Shown here piece by piece: positions 37,306 through 49,019 of a stretch of 64,000 bases of DNA. The notes under the pieces were generated by a model, which saw only the letters and a list, made by a program, of their open reading frames with translations, was not told where the DNA came from and searched no databases. Numbering within the stretch: the stretch's first letter is position 1; every line of letters begins with the position of its first letter. This DNA is from Acholoe squamosa (lineage: Eukaryota > Annelida > Polychaeta > Phyllodocida > Polynoidae), in NCBI GenBank assembly GCA_949317995.1, contig OX439038.1, positions 71,186,659 to 71,250,658 on the forward strand. Reading direction: 5' to 3'. A program made the translations under genes and the position numbers.

Positions 37306-38357
37306 TCTAGACTTCTCAGATGCCAAACAATATGGGACTTAGAGAATAACTTAATAATTGCAAGAGACCAAATTTGCAGAGATTTAAAAGCCATGAAACA
37401 TAGTGGATTTTGGCCTTTAGGCTATAAAATCACTCCCATTTGCATGTCAACTTGCTGTAGTGTGAAATCTTATCAATGTTTTCAAGTATCAATGTTGTAT
37501 TATGGCTGAACGATAGTGTACAATTCTGCTCTCCTTCACCGTTATACCTGGTTGCTTACATATTTATTGAGAACGTGTTATTTTTGTGTGTGATGTTATA
37601 TAAGTTTGGTACGATACAATACTGTAGTTGGAGTGCTTCCCACAACTGCATGATCCACTGTTACTATAGGCTATAGTGATTATATCTACATACAAAATGC
37701 AATGTATAAAGTAATAGAATAAAGATGACAATGTTAAGACCTGATTAAAAGTCCCGCTTTTGTTTTATTATGTTCATTTAGCTTCTAGATATATATAAGT
37801 CTATGGGTTAAGTTGCATTTTTTGCACACACTTGAAGATATCCTAAGAATTGCTATCCTATGCACCATAGAATAAGGTCACGTAGGTTGTGCATATCACA
37901 TAAGCCAAATCCTATGAATATCACACCTGTGCTTGATGATTTTACACATATATATACATGCATATAAAAATGACATCACTTTGACACAATATGAAAATAC
38001 AATTACTAGCTGGTGGCTTAGCTAAAGCTGTGGCAATGAATACAATACACAGCAATTGCAGAGATGTACTTTTGTGTAGTTGGCTCAGGGTTCCCCTGAG
38101 TCTATACCGCCGGGTTGGCGGTGGCGTTTAAAAATGAACAAAAGTTACTTTTTCACTTTACATTTTCTATAGGAAATAGAAGTTCAACATTAATTAAATT
38201 GTTATAAATGATTAGTTCATATATTTGTCTGTATATTCATGCAAGAAAAACTAAACATACACTCATCTATTTACCATGATTATTTTCAAATAAAAAGTAG
38301 ATCGATTTTTAATGACTCTCCAATCCACTTCCCCATAGGCTTAGGTCCTGGTCCGAC
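37306..38357. other. Non-coding stretch, nothing recognised
   Basis: AT-rich. AATAAAGATGAC at about 37718 is a possible polyadenylation signal on the plus strand, with no gene assigned. CTCAGGGTTCCCCTGAG at about 38085 is a short palindrome. Confidence 0.4.
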
Positions 38358-38444
38358 TTTTCTCTCTTTATTCTTACATAGATTAAACAAAAGTGTCTTA
38401 ATGTGAGACGCTTTTGTTCAATCATATAAGAATAAAGAGAGAAA
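38358..38444. mobile_element. Compact hairpin element
   Basis: TTTCTCTCTTTATTCTTA at the left arm pairs with TAAGAATAAAGAGAGAAA at the right arm, and AACAAAAGTGTC pairs with GACGCTTTTGTT, around an 8-base loop. The 87-bp hairpin has about 39 bases per arm and a few mismatches. It resembles a foldback element or a small-RNA precursor. Confidence 0.82.
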
Positions 38445-38525
38445 AATCACTAACTCCAGGTGAATTGACATTTGACTTGCTCAAGTGAATAGATTTATGA
38501 GGGAGGGAGATTTGGGAGTGAGGGG

Positions 38526-38625
38526 GCTAGGTGTCCAGGGGGGGGGCCAGGTGTCCAGGGGGCCAACTGTCCGTGGCCAGGTGTCCGGGGGCCAGCACAC
38601 CAGGGTGCCAGCATTCCAAGGTGTT
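38526..38625. repeat. Short GGCCAGGTGTCCAGGGG tandem repeat
   Basis: About five imperfect units of GGCCAGGTGTCCAGGGG, decaying to CCAGCACACCAGGGTG and GCCAGCATTCCAAGGTG. The motif style resembles the GGCCCCCTGGACATTA repeats at 53150-53235. Confidence 0.8.
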
Positions 38626-38939
38626 CAGTAAGATAAGATTGTTAACTCGAAAGACGAGCTATAAGAGTCTGGTAAAAAAAGCACAGATTCAGTGCCTACT
38701 AAATGGCAGGTTAACAGTGAGAAAAAAATAAGACGTTTTTAGGCCTATGTTAAATCCCATAGGTGGTGCAAAAAAAAAACATTCCCGCGCTTTTGGTATG
38801 GAGTGGTGCAGAATGGCAAAAGGATATGATTTGAATCGATATGTATCATTAAAAAGATAAAATAAATATGTGTTCGCCCTGTCGTTAATTCGCATCACAA
38901 AGCCGTGGTCATGCAAATTGACCCAAATAACTATGGAAA

Positions 38940-39180
38940 TTGGGTCAGGCATGCGCAGATAGAACCAAAATCCAGCGAGATGATCAATTTGTGGGGCTAT
39001 AACAGTAAATTGAGGGGATTATTCGATTCAATTCGATTGATATTGCCAAAGATGCATGGATTATATTCAAAAAGCCATTAATTTCAAGTTTAATCGATAT
39101 AATCTATCATTTCTTCATCGAAAATGCGACTTCCGGTAAGGAGGGGTTGCGCATGCACACGGAACATCAAAATTCAAAAT
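38940..39180 (+). promoter_or_regulatory. Candidate TATA-less promoter (NRF1, ETS and YY1-like sites)
   Basis: GCATGCGCA at about 38950 and TTGCGCATGCAC at about 39147 fit the NRF1 core. GACTTCCGGT at about 39128 fits an ETS site. AAAATGGCG at 39177 fits a YY1 site placed over an ATG. This combination is typical of housekeeping promoters, where a YY1 site often overlaps the start codon. No TATA box is seen. The candidate exon begins directly at the last site. Confidence 0.5.
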
Positions 39181-39304
39181 GGCGAACAGCGAGACGATCG
39201 CCTTACGGTGCTATCGAAACTCATGGATTATAACAAAATGGAGGAGAGTTACGTTGTCTTATGTGTTTGTATGGTTAATATGGATTATTATTCAAGACCT
39301 GCTG
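39179..39304 (+). CDS. Candidate first coding exon of a membrane protein (unidentified)
   Basis: ATG at 39179 sits in the promoter-like cluster and opens a frame of 56 codons. It starts MANSETIALRCYRNSWIITK, followed by a hydrophobic segment VTLSYVFVWLIWIIIQDLLV that looks like a signal anchor or first membrane helix after a basic stretch (KWRR). The frame closes at a TGA near 39347, so the exon should end earlier. The best donor I see is CTG/GTATTT after 39304, giving 42 residues. It may belong to the same gene as the terminal exon at 41447, but the phases do not fit a direct join, so at least one middle exon would be needed. Family unknown. Confidence 0.35.
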
Positions 39305-40116
39305 GTATTTTGCAATGCTTATCTCGCCAAGAGAGGAGTTATTCACCAATGAAACATACGAGCGATAATGGATGCATTCTCCATAGGCATAACCATTGAC
39401 AGTGATAATGCTCGAAGAAAACATGAGGTTAGTATCAGAAGGGGCCTAAAAGAAGAGATTAAGTGCCCTTTCGAGTTACTTGCATTGAAAAATGATGTCC
39501 TATATTTCCAGACTGGTGTCAGTACATGTATATATAATAGTCTCTATTTGTAAGTAATTAGTCAATATTTCGCAAGTGCTGATTTCTGTGACCCTACAGG
39601 GTTGATAGAGGGTTTACGGTACCTACCCTGAGCCTTCTCAGTTGGTGGTCAATCGGCAGTAGTTTTGAGAAGATCGGAGATAAGAGATAAGATAAGGGTC
39701 CAATTGAGGCCTTCTACTCCTGGCCCCTGGTTTACAAATCTCTCTGTTTTTCTTAAAGATGTAATTTCTATTACTAAATAGGCTGATTTTTTTTTCTATA
39801 TTTCATCAAGTCATTTCCTGATTTGTTTTAGATTTTCTGTGAATTTTTCTTATAACTTATCAATGATTTTGTGACTTTGGGTAATAAAAAATGGGAAAGA
39901 ATTTTCTCAGAGGTTTAGAGCCCCACTGCCTCTGCCCACATCACCCTCCCGGCTGGGGAGGTTTCAGATACGACTGACCTAGGCCTGTTCTGTGCTTCAA
40001 TGCACAACGCTGAATTTTTTCTCCTTTAACATGGAACCATTGCATTCCTTTGATAAGTTCCATATTACACCGCTCTCACATCTGCTCTTTACTTTGAATG
40101 GAGTGGAGAGATCCCA
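39305..40116. other. Intron or intergenic sequence, nothing recognised
   Basis: No exon could be supported between the candidate first exon and the element at 40117. Confidence 0.4.
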
Positions 40117-40595
40117 GCCCCCGCAGTCCCCTTGCTTTATGACACCATCCTCGTTAGAAAAAGCACGGAAATAGGCTAGTTCTTCTTTGTGTATAGAGGT
40201 CCATGTTTTTCTTGAAATAGGGGTCTTTTTTTCAAGGAAAGGTTTGTGGATATTCAAAATAGGGGGTTATTTTCTGCTCTGAGTTTGCAGATTTCCAAAT
40301 AGGGTATAATTAGACAGCTTGTGTTGATGGTATTTCCCTGATGGAAGGATGATATATGTGTGGATATAGTTGGGACATCTACTTTTCAGTGAGGACAGTC
40401 TTTTGTAAAGAAAAAAAAGGGTTTGTACAAAGATGTCAGCATTTTCTAAAAAATAGGGGTACTTTCTAGACCCAAAAAAAATCTGTGCTTTTGCTCAAAA
40501 TAGGGTGTCTTTCCCTCTCCAAAATCCGTGAATAGGGGGTATATTTCAATTCACCTAACGAGGATGGTGTCAGTTTACACAGGGAGTGCGGGGGC
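40117..40595. mobile_element. Inverted-repeat element with CCCCCGCA and TGACACCATCCTCGTTA ends
   Basis: CCCCCGCAGTCCC and TGACACCATCCTCGTTAG at the left are inverted at the right as CTAACGAGGATGGTGTCA and GGGAGTGCGGGGG. The interior of about 400 bp is an imperfect tandem series of AAATAGGGGGTATTTTC-like words (at least six). It has no coding capacity. The repeated interior between paired ends is the same design as in the larger element at 19453. Confidence 0.78.
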
Positions 40596-41446
40596 CGGGG
40601 GAGAGATGTCAGTTAAATATCATATCACCAAACTATTTTGAATGATATTAAGATTCACCTGCCCCAAATGATATATTCAGATCGAATGCCCTTTTATCAT
40701 GTGGCCTACACATCTAGAGCTTTATCACAATTCCTATTGGTTGTATACATGTGTGTACCCCTACATGTAGTAGGCTATCATAGATCCTCTGCTCATTCCC
40801 AAATCCCTCCATGCTTCTTACCGTGTTTGAACATGCATAAAGTCAAAAATCATTTTCATTTTGGTGAAATTAGATTGGCAAGCGGAGAAAACTAGATTAA
40901 CATATCTATTTCCATAGATGTGTTTATTAATTGCCACTGCAAATCATCTTATTGATTTAGAAACTTTCTTGCTATTTATAGAATGTCCGTGGAATAATTA
41001 TTAAAAGCCATAAGCAAGCACGCGCATGTATCAAGATGTCCTTTATTAAAGACCAAATTGATAGAAGAAAACAGGAAATCATTCTACCCTAAAGTAACCA
41101 AAGAAAAAATGGATATTTTAAAATTAATTTTAATGGACATATCATTTTAACACACCTTTTGGTCGCCATGAATCATGTATGCAGCCGAGGAGAGCAAGTG
41201 ATCTGTCAGGGCTACATTAATACATCATGCCAAATCTACAGGGCTGATAATGTGATTTATCAGGCTGCAGGGCTGCATTCACACATAATATCAATATTTG
41301 ACAAAAATAGGGAGTAATGCAATAAAGCGCAATGCAGCCTTTAAATGTTATATTGATACATTGTGGATAGATACTGTACAAATTGAGTGCTATGTACAAA
41401 TTGAGTGCTATGATCAATGTGTGTCTCTCCTTGTGTTGTGACACAG
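40596..41446. other. Intron or intergenic sequence with a dispersed repeat copy
   Basis: 41165-41345 carries ATGTATGCAGCC, CAGGGCTACATTAATACATC, ATGCCAAATC and a second CAGGGCTGCATTCACAC, ending CCTTTAAATGTTA; it is a diverged copy of the multi-hairpin family. The 3' splice tract TGTGTTGTGACACAG precedes the exon at 41447. Confidence 0.5.
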
Positions 41447-41592
41447 GGTTGGCCCGTATGTGGGAGTACCTGGAGGTAAAGTCAGTGACGGGCAACTCTT
41501 ACTATGAGAAGGACAACTCCATCACAGTGCTGCCCCCTGCAGAATCCAGACCACAACTAGTCACCGCCAACGGCACCACGCGCCACAAATGA
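41447..41592 (+). CDS. Terminal coding exon of an unidentified gene
   Basis: After GTGACACAG the frame reads LARMWEYLEVKSVTGNSYYE, KDNSITVLPPAESRPQLVTA and NGTTRHK, then TGA at 41590-41592. The exon starts with two bases that complete a codon, so the preceding exon ends one base into a codon. Codon use is GC-richer than the surroundings (GAGTACCTGGAGGTAAAG), as in the kinase and receptor exons, which supports real coding. The hydrophilic composition suggests a cytosolic tail. I do not recognise the family. It could share a gene with the candidate first exon at 39179. Confidence 0.6.
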
Positions 41593-43349
41593 CCTTCGGC
41601 CTGTGATGTATACACGATCTCATCTCTAGTGTCTAGAGACTTGAAAAGACTTGAATTATCAATATTAATGCCAAAGCGAACTTGACCTTACTACAGATGC
41701 CTATGAGCTTTCCTTTTCAAATATTTGTGAAAAAAATGGTTATGAAGCAGAAAGCTAGGAGAGGCAAGATTATCGATTGAGATTTTATTGACGACAATAA
41801 ATCTCATACGCTGGGAGCTTTTTAACATTGCCATACACAAGTGATATATGTCTGACATATGGTAACATAATACAATTACACACAGTCACTTGAGAATATA
41901 CAGAGAAAGTCATTAGAATTGTGGAACAGAGTTAAACTTACGAATAGAGGAGATCTAATCTACTGAGCTTTGTATGTCACTGTTGAGACAGTATTATGTT
42001 GTAGGGTAAAAGGAGATATGATTTGGCAATATTTTGAAATTCTTGCAGCTAACTGCATTCCAATAAAAGAAGTAGTAGGCTAGAATTCTGTATTGCAACC
42101 ATACTTATTTGAGGAATTCTATCATCATATGGCGGAAGTACCATCACTGATCATGTACACAATTTAAACAAGAAATTCTAAGTTTGAAGTTGATTCTGAA
42201 AATATTTTACACTCCATATAAAACATGAGCATACAAACACATAACAGAAATATTCAGCAGTATCATTTTATCTGTGAGATATAATGACCATATATATGTG
42301 CTAATACTGAAGACGTCATAGACTCACTTTATTTAGGGTTTATACACAAAAAAATTATTCCTTTCATCAGATGATAATCGTAGGCCACCATAGCGATGGA
42401 AATGAAATTATATCTCTCCCTCATATACTCGATGATGTGATATTGTTTTTTGTATCTCAAGTATGTCTAATGTTACCAGGCCAAAGAAAAAAATAAGATG
42501 TGTGCTTCAAGTAAACTGACCCAATATAGTAAAGCAGTGCTGGTGACGAATTCTTAAACACGTGTGAAAAAAAGAAGAAAATCATATATATATTTAAGGC
42601 CTTAATGGGATTACATTTCAAGTAGTTGACCAAGAGTTAAAAAAAGCTCTTTTTTATGCTTGACGAGGCATGGGTAAGAGAAAAGGAAAAATAAATAAAT
42701 TCGACCTAGACTGGAGCCCATGGAACCTGAAACACAATTTTGTATTCATGTCTCGGCATGAGAAAGAATATTCAGATCATCATCTCGCTTTTGTAATAAG
42801 TAGAACTACCACGAGTGCGTTCCTCATTTGAATTTTGCCAAGCCATGAGTGTAACTATAGTGAACAGGATGGCTGTTTTCATAATAAGAACCAAGTTCTA
42901 TAATTTATTGAATATTTAATAATTGTCACTTATAAGCATTACGGGAGTGTATCAGGGCCGAAATAATGCATGAACCAAAGCCAGGTGAGCAAACTCATCA
43001 GGCTTGTATTGATGCATTAGGAAATAGATGTAGAACTGACCAATGTTTAGATTTATAAGGGAGAGAAAACTGCAGCAACTTGTAGTTTTGTCAATGACTG
43101 TGATCCAATGAGAAATTCATGATATTCTAGTTCTCATTTGTAAAGCTAAGTAGGATGTTACTTGTACATACATAAAAGTTACTGATCTGTTTGATCTTTT
43201 GTAAAGGGAATATATTCATGAGATATAAAAGGAAGTTTGTGTAATTAGCAAGGGACTATTGGTGTGATTAGAGAGAAGTACATCCTAAACATAATGTACT
43301 TTCCTTCTCAGAGACTGTTCCGACTCCCTAGCAATGAATTAAAAAGCCA
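41593..43349. other. Probable 3' UTR then non-coding sequence
   Basis: AATAAA at 42062-42067 may end the transcript of the 41447 exon. A small dispersed-repeat relic is at about 42955-43030 (AATGCATGAACCAAAGCCAGGTGAG). Nothing else was recognised. Confidence 0.4.
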
Positions 43350-43600
43350 CATGGTATACCTCCAGGTTTACATTCCTTGGCCGCCAATCAATGTGCCCCA
43401 AATGCAGTGCTAGCAAGGGCACCTGTCACAACTGCATTGGCTCATCATGTCAACCTGCAGGGATAGCATGAAACCTGAAGGCTCGACATGATATAAAAAT
43501 ACAGCTATGGAAAGTAGGTCTAGTTGTGGGGATTGTGTATATGTCATATGGGCATGATGGCGGTTAATTGGCACAAATGCCTACAGGGTTAAACCCAAAC
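43350..43600. repeat. Dispersed multi-hairpin repeat copy
   Basis: TTAAAAAGCCACATGGTATACC, TCCAGGTTTACATTCCTTGG, CCAAATGCAGTGCTAGCAAGG, AACTGCATTGGCTCATCATG and CTACAGGGTTAA follow the family order from left end to right end. The total of about 250 bp matches other complete copies. Confidence 0.7.
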
Positions 43601-43733
43601 ATCCCAATAGACTAAGAACCAGAGATGATGCATACATGTCAAATGGTCTATTAAGCGTCATTAAATCATGTTAAATCAATATCGGGAAGTTACCTACAAG
43701 TTAGCATATATACATAATCAACTCTTCCTAAAT

Positions 43734-44101
43734 GGGGTCACAGAGTAAGGAACCATAATGTGCCGCATATTTTCGTTCCCCATATATTTGATTTGGGAAA
43801 TCAACTCAAATGTATTACTGATTTAGGACCCTATTAAAGCAAGGTATTAGCTATGGAAATATAGCAACTTTTGTTGAGTAAAGGTGGCACAGAATTATAT
43901 GTGACACATGGAACCATACGTGCCGCACATTATACCATTACTATCATTGCAGTTTTTAGATGAACTAATTCGACCCTGCCCATCTGGTTCCTTGTTTCAT
44001 AAGCTGCTTTTAGCATCAATATTTGATATCTAATGGTTGATACAAAACGTTAATGTACAGGGAATGGAAATATGCGGCACATATGGTTGCTATGTGACGC
44101 C
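43734..44101. mobile_element. MITE-like element with GTGCCGCATATTT inverted ends
   Basis: GGGGTCACAGAGTAAGGAAC, then ATAATGTGCCGCATATTTTC at the left is inverted at the right (GGAAATATGCGGCACATATG, GTTGCTATGTGACGCC) over about 45 bases. A third copy of the end word (ACCATACGTGCCGCACATTA) lies inside at about 43913. 368 bp, non-coding. Confidence 0.8.
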
Positions 44102-44529
44102 ATTTCGCGAGACTTGACCATAATTATGTACCTCCGCAGCCTGTATAAACACTAGGCCCTTGGATGATAAGTGCTTCATGGTAGAATGGTATTGAAAATA
44201 GATCAATACCCCAAATTTAAGTTATGAGCACCTGTCTTTCACAGGCACCAGGGGTAATATACCATTGACATAGATAACCAACTGAGAGCATACATAAGCC
44301 TCTATGGTATTTTAGAGGTGCAGCTGACTAATAAAAGACATTCCACCATTATAACCTACAAAATGTATTCACAAATATAATATATAAAACCAATACCATA
44401 CCGTCCTATAATTTCTCAGGGCCTGGATGTCTATACACTTGTACATAAAGGCACATGCCCTATCGTCCTTTACTGGCTACATAGTGATTTAGTGCATTAT
44501 ACCCATTTGTTTGTCATACTGTGGTCGTA

Positions 44530-44710
44530 GATTATTTCACGCTGTACATATTTTCGTGGATTTCACGGAAGCGTAAAATCCGCGAATTTATGTCCATAGT
44601 GATGATCTATCATATAGAATAGCAATAGCTAATTTTGAAAATCCGTGAATTCAAATACATGTGAAATAGGGCCTTTTATCAATTCCGTGAAAATTTATAC
44701 CAGTGAAAAT
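44530..44710. repeat. Repeats built on AATCCGCGAATTT / TTTTCGTGGATTTCACGG
   Basis: Words such as TTTTCGTGGATTTCACGG, AAATCCGCGAATTTATG, AAAATCCGTGAATTCAAAT and ATTCCGTGAAAATTTAT occur in both orientations within 180 bp. Boundaries are unclear. Confidence 0.55.
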
Positions 44711-44724
44711 ATCTATGCCCACAG

Positions 44725-44910
44725 TAATGCGTAAATGCAGCCATGGGCAGTGTACTCATCAGGGCTACAATTATTCACCGTGGCAATCCTTTATGGGTGT
44801 ATCAACCCTGTTTAGGCTTGTTGTGATGCAAAATTGCAGTCCTTATGAGAAGACCCTCCAGGGTTGCATTCATGCATTATAATGACAGATGGGTGTAATG
44901 CGGATATTGT
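44725..44910. repeat. Dispersed multi-hairpin repeat copy
   Basis: AATGCGTAAATGCAGCCATGG, CATCAGGGCTACAATTATTC, GGGTGTATCAACCCTG, TTGTGATGCAAAATTGCAG and CAGGGTTGCATTCATGCATT follow the family order with many substitutions. Confidence 0.6.
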
Positions 44911-46393
44911 GCACTATGTGAGATTATTGGTCTGTGCTGAAATGGCAATGCAAGTGTGGTAAGTTTGGTGAGGTGTTATTCTGTGATGGTATATACCTGT
45001 AAGTATGAAACATTATATCGGCCTGTACCATACAAAATGGGACTTATGATTAATGCTTTACCTCATCATCACTGACAAGTTATATATATACCAGTACTTT
45101 TTCACTACTAATGCCTAATGGGAAGCACCAGTCTACTTGAATTCCTGTATTTTCTATTGTATAACATTGGCAGGATGAGGAAGAGAAAAGAAGCATGCAG
45201 TGCTTTGCCTGGAAATCTTGATCCAATTATAAAAGAATTTAGGTCCTTTGGGTAATTGCTGAGTGCATCCCATTATCCAAAAGTCAATGCTGTGATTTCC
45301 GAGTGACCACCACAAATCATTATTCCGTTCTTAAAAATTTCAACAGAATATATGGCTTTCCCAACCTAGATTTTCAGACAATGTATCCTGAGACACACTT
45401 TCCTTTCTTGTTCTCAGGATCATACCAGTGCCTCAGTGAGAACCTTTCTTGCCAAGTCTGAATCTCCAATTTCGTAGACAATTTTGCGAGTTATCTTATA
45501 GAGTCATTGAAAATTAAACACATTTTCATGTAAATTAAGAATGTACATAAAGAATATGACAAATATACACTATATACGTAATATATTTTGTACATTAAAT
45601 GAAACAAGTATGGGCATTAAAAGTATCGTGCATTTCCTAGGGAATTTGTATATGGGCATACAAAAAATATTATCCTAGCTTGTACAGCACACTACGGAAA
45701 ACCGTCTGTTTACATGTGTGTGCCCATAATTCAAATACATTTATGTCAAATATACAGAAAGTGTATCAACCTGCAAATATACATAGGGCTATCAAAATAT
45801 TCATTCGACGTTTTTCTTGTTACATGTAGTATTTCAGTATTTTCTTTTCTGTTTATGGAGTCTGTCCAATGCCACGCCATAGATCTTTTAGTTTTGATGA
45901 TGATACATATTGCATGCCTTTTCTGTCATAACCAAAGGCCATTTTCCTTGATGCTCTACTTGGAATCCTATTTAAACCCATGAGATCCTGTGTGTTTAAC
46001 TGAAGTATGCTATTTGTTACAAGAAAACTATCATGTTACCAAGTTGTATAATACCTTCCTTGTCTTATTTGTATAATATGAAAATAAATATGTGAACTTA
46101 TAATGAAGGTGGTAGTCTCTTTTCTTTACCTTCCCATGCAACATGAGAACTTTAGACCTGGATTGAAGGGATTCTTTACTAGTATCAAAAGCAGAGATTG
46201 AAATTTCCAGTTGCTATAGGATCAAGGAAAAATGGGATGTATATTTTCTTTCAGAGAATTCCCCCCGTGAAATGAATGCGAAATATATGTAAAATGGCTT
46301 GAAAGTTGTAAAGCAATTGACTAAAATGGTCGTTGCGATTCGCCAACTGGCTTACTTCTCCTGTATCCCAAAACAGTATAGCGAGCAATTTAA
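44911..46393. other. Non-coding stretch, nothing recognised
   Basis: AT-rich. An open frame at 45714-45983 has mixed hydrophobic composition but no family resemblance or splice context. Confidence 0.4.
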
Positions 46394-47260
46394 GGTTGGT
46401 CACTATACTTGTTAAAATGAACCCATTGTGCAGGTCTTTGCGCACTTAGATTATATTGTTCAGAATGACACTGTTTTTGGTAGGCACATACTTCCTTAAT
46501 ACTCACAAGAAATCTCAGGTGATTTTGATGGAAATTGAGCATTTTGTGATGCTTTGAGATTTGTGCATATAAAACATCTAGATTTGATTTAGATTTTTCC
46601 AACTTTCTTTTATGGCTTATACTTACAACCCTCAAATATTCTAGACGAAAGTATGGAAGTAATTATAATGCTCAGAATATCCAAGGGTATAGCTAGAAAC
46701 CATTTTATATTATTATTGTTGCCATTTTACCCATAATGCTATGCTCCAAATGTGAGATTTTGTTCATTTTTATTTCAATGGTCCAAAACCCTAAGATTAT
46801 GCACAGGACCATATGTCAAAATTATTTTTATAAGAAAGGTATTTATGTAAGGTATTTTCTACAAGAAGTATAAACAAAGTCTGATGATTTTCTATACTGT
46901 TTTCAGGCAGAAATATTATAGGAATATGCCAAATTTACCTCACTTCTTCCTAAAACAGCACAATCTTATCCAGAATGCCATGCTATATGGCTAGAAATTT
47001 ATTTTTGTCATTTTTGTCCGTAAAAAGGCTTTCTATATTTGACCTTTCATATTTCAGTGATTAATGGTTGATATGGAGTAAAATCGAGAAATCTTTTTCA
47101 TTTTAGAAGAAAAAAATAAATCTTTCAAAATTCTATATTTTAAAAAGTAGCTTAGGACCCCCATTTTTCTTTTCAGTATTTAATTCTATACTATGTTAGC
47201 TGCCTCCAAACGAAAAATGATGATTTTCTGATGACTTTAGGTAAAGAGTAGCGACCAACC
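46394..47260. mobile_element. TTAA-flanked element (piggyBac- or Kolobok-type MITE?)
   Basis: GGTTGGTCACTATACT at the left is the inverse of AGAGTAGCGACCAACC at the right with one or two mismatches, and TTAA sits outside both ends (46390-46393 and 47261-47264). The flanks are themselves palindromic (CAATTTAA and TTAAATTG). The 867-bp interior is AT-rich and non-coding. TTAA target sites are used by piggyBac and Kolobok transposons; which applies is undecided. Confidence 0.75.
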
Positions 47261-47749
47261 TTAAATTGAAAAAAATGAAACATGCATGTACTAGGCAAAG
47301 CTGATTAGAAGTCTTCTTCACGAGAGGCAAGTGAGGAAACTGAGCTTAAAACCAGGGAAACTATGATGAGAACACTCCTTATCACTTCATGGGCATTCAT
47401 TCTTCCTCCAAGAATGCTCTTGAAAATTGTGTACTGTGGGACCAAACAAAGAAAGTCTCGGTACTTTCTATGATAGACACATGCACTAGGGGGAGTAGCT
47501 GGTAACTAGTGTTCACTAGTAATATATTGACTGCATTGCTAACACAGTGTAAAAGGGTGATGAGTATGACAAATCCATCAGACACATTGACGGGTTGTTC
47601 TATGGAGAACAGTACAACAATTGACATAGGTAATCTTAATGCAGCAGACACAAATGGTAATACTGAAGGTTTCACTTCAAATACTCGCCAACTAATGTCA
47701 TGTAGATGTTTTCAAATATCGCAGCAATGAATAAAAGGGTTACATGAAC
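47261..47749. other. Non-coding stretch, nothing recognised
   Basis: Open frames on both strands at 47397-47730 mirror one another and match no family. Confidence 0.4.
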
Positions 47750-47928
47750 AGGAGTCACCAGGAAAAGGGGCCCCCTGAGGAAAGGCCCCAAGAAAATAGG
47801 CCTCCTGAGGATAAGCTCCCAAGAATTTAGGCCCGCTGATGATAAGCCCTATGAATACAAGCCACCTGAATAATGCCCATTTGCCTATACATTAGCATAT
47901 ACATTCAGTCCACCTAACATCTGGATGG

Positions 47929-49009
47929 TGTTTCAATAGTTTCCACGACAGGTTCAGCCAGCTACGACTGGAGATGGGTCAGATCTTAGCAGGTGATCTT
48001 AGGATTTTGGCCTTGGTGACCAAATAGCTGGCTACATTACTGGGTGATCGTACTGCCTGCTGGCTAAATAGCCACCACAGCAGTGACTCAATAGGGGATC
48101 CTGGTACGACAACCCTGCATGTGAATAATTAGTGGGTAGCCTTAGCTGCTGCCCTCTGCACTCCTTTGCTCAAATGTACCCAATCTGGGCTCTTTACACT
48201 ACTACCTATAACCCTGTGGCCAGCGCCTTTGGCTCTGGGATGGCAGGTTTTTTTCCTAAAGAATAAAATATCATTTGGAAAAGTGTGGTGTTTCACCTAA
48301 GAATTTAGCATTTCGTCCACACATGGGCCAACTATGTAGTTAGTAGTATGCAGTGGTGTAGATAGAGCACTAGGCCTTACAAAGCTGTCATGCCTGTCAT
48401 ACCCAACCCTCACCCACCATGGCTTTCTAATAAAATTACAAAGGATATCACACCTAGCTGACACCTCAGCCCTACTATTAAGAAAGAATAACAGAGCATT
48501 TTCGATACAATTAGGTCATTAGATATAGATCTATCATATGTGATTTGAAAGGGAATTATCTAGAACAATTATACATCATTTGGGCTTGGGGGTCTCAGTT
48601 GTCTTCCTAAAACCACCTAAAACTGGCCCACCAGGCCCCTATTCAAGGCCCGGCCCCTAATGATTTGACAGCCCTCCTACCCCAGCCCCTATTCAAGAGA
48701 GCCTGCTACTCAAGGCCCGGCTCCTATATGAGACATTACGGTAGTTACTGCAGCCCTATGCTCATTTGAACACAGGAGTGCATACTAGACCATGAAGGAG
48801 GTATGACTGGTCACTATGTAGCCAATAGTGGCCCCTACGACTGGGTGCTATGACTTCATAGTGGTGTGTATTGAGCCAGTAGTTGAATAAATAGCAGCTG
48901 CTCTTTTGAGGCCTCTACTGGAGCTCACTATGTAGTCACTGGTATGGAGTCATTTCTTACACCTCCCACTACGATTTGAGGGTGTCCAGTCGTGGAAACT
49001 ATTGAAACA
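47929..49009. repeat. 21-bp inverted repeat bounding a 1.1-kb segment
   Basis: TGTTTCAATAGTTTCCACGA (C follows) at 47929-47949 is perfectly inverted at 48989-49009. The enclosed segment has imperfect repeats around ACTGGGTGATCGTACTG / GACTGGGTGCTATGACT and AAGGCCCGGCCCCTA. No coding content was recognised. Confidence 0.85.
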
Positions 49010-49019
49010 CGATCCTGGT

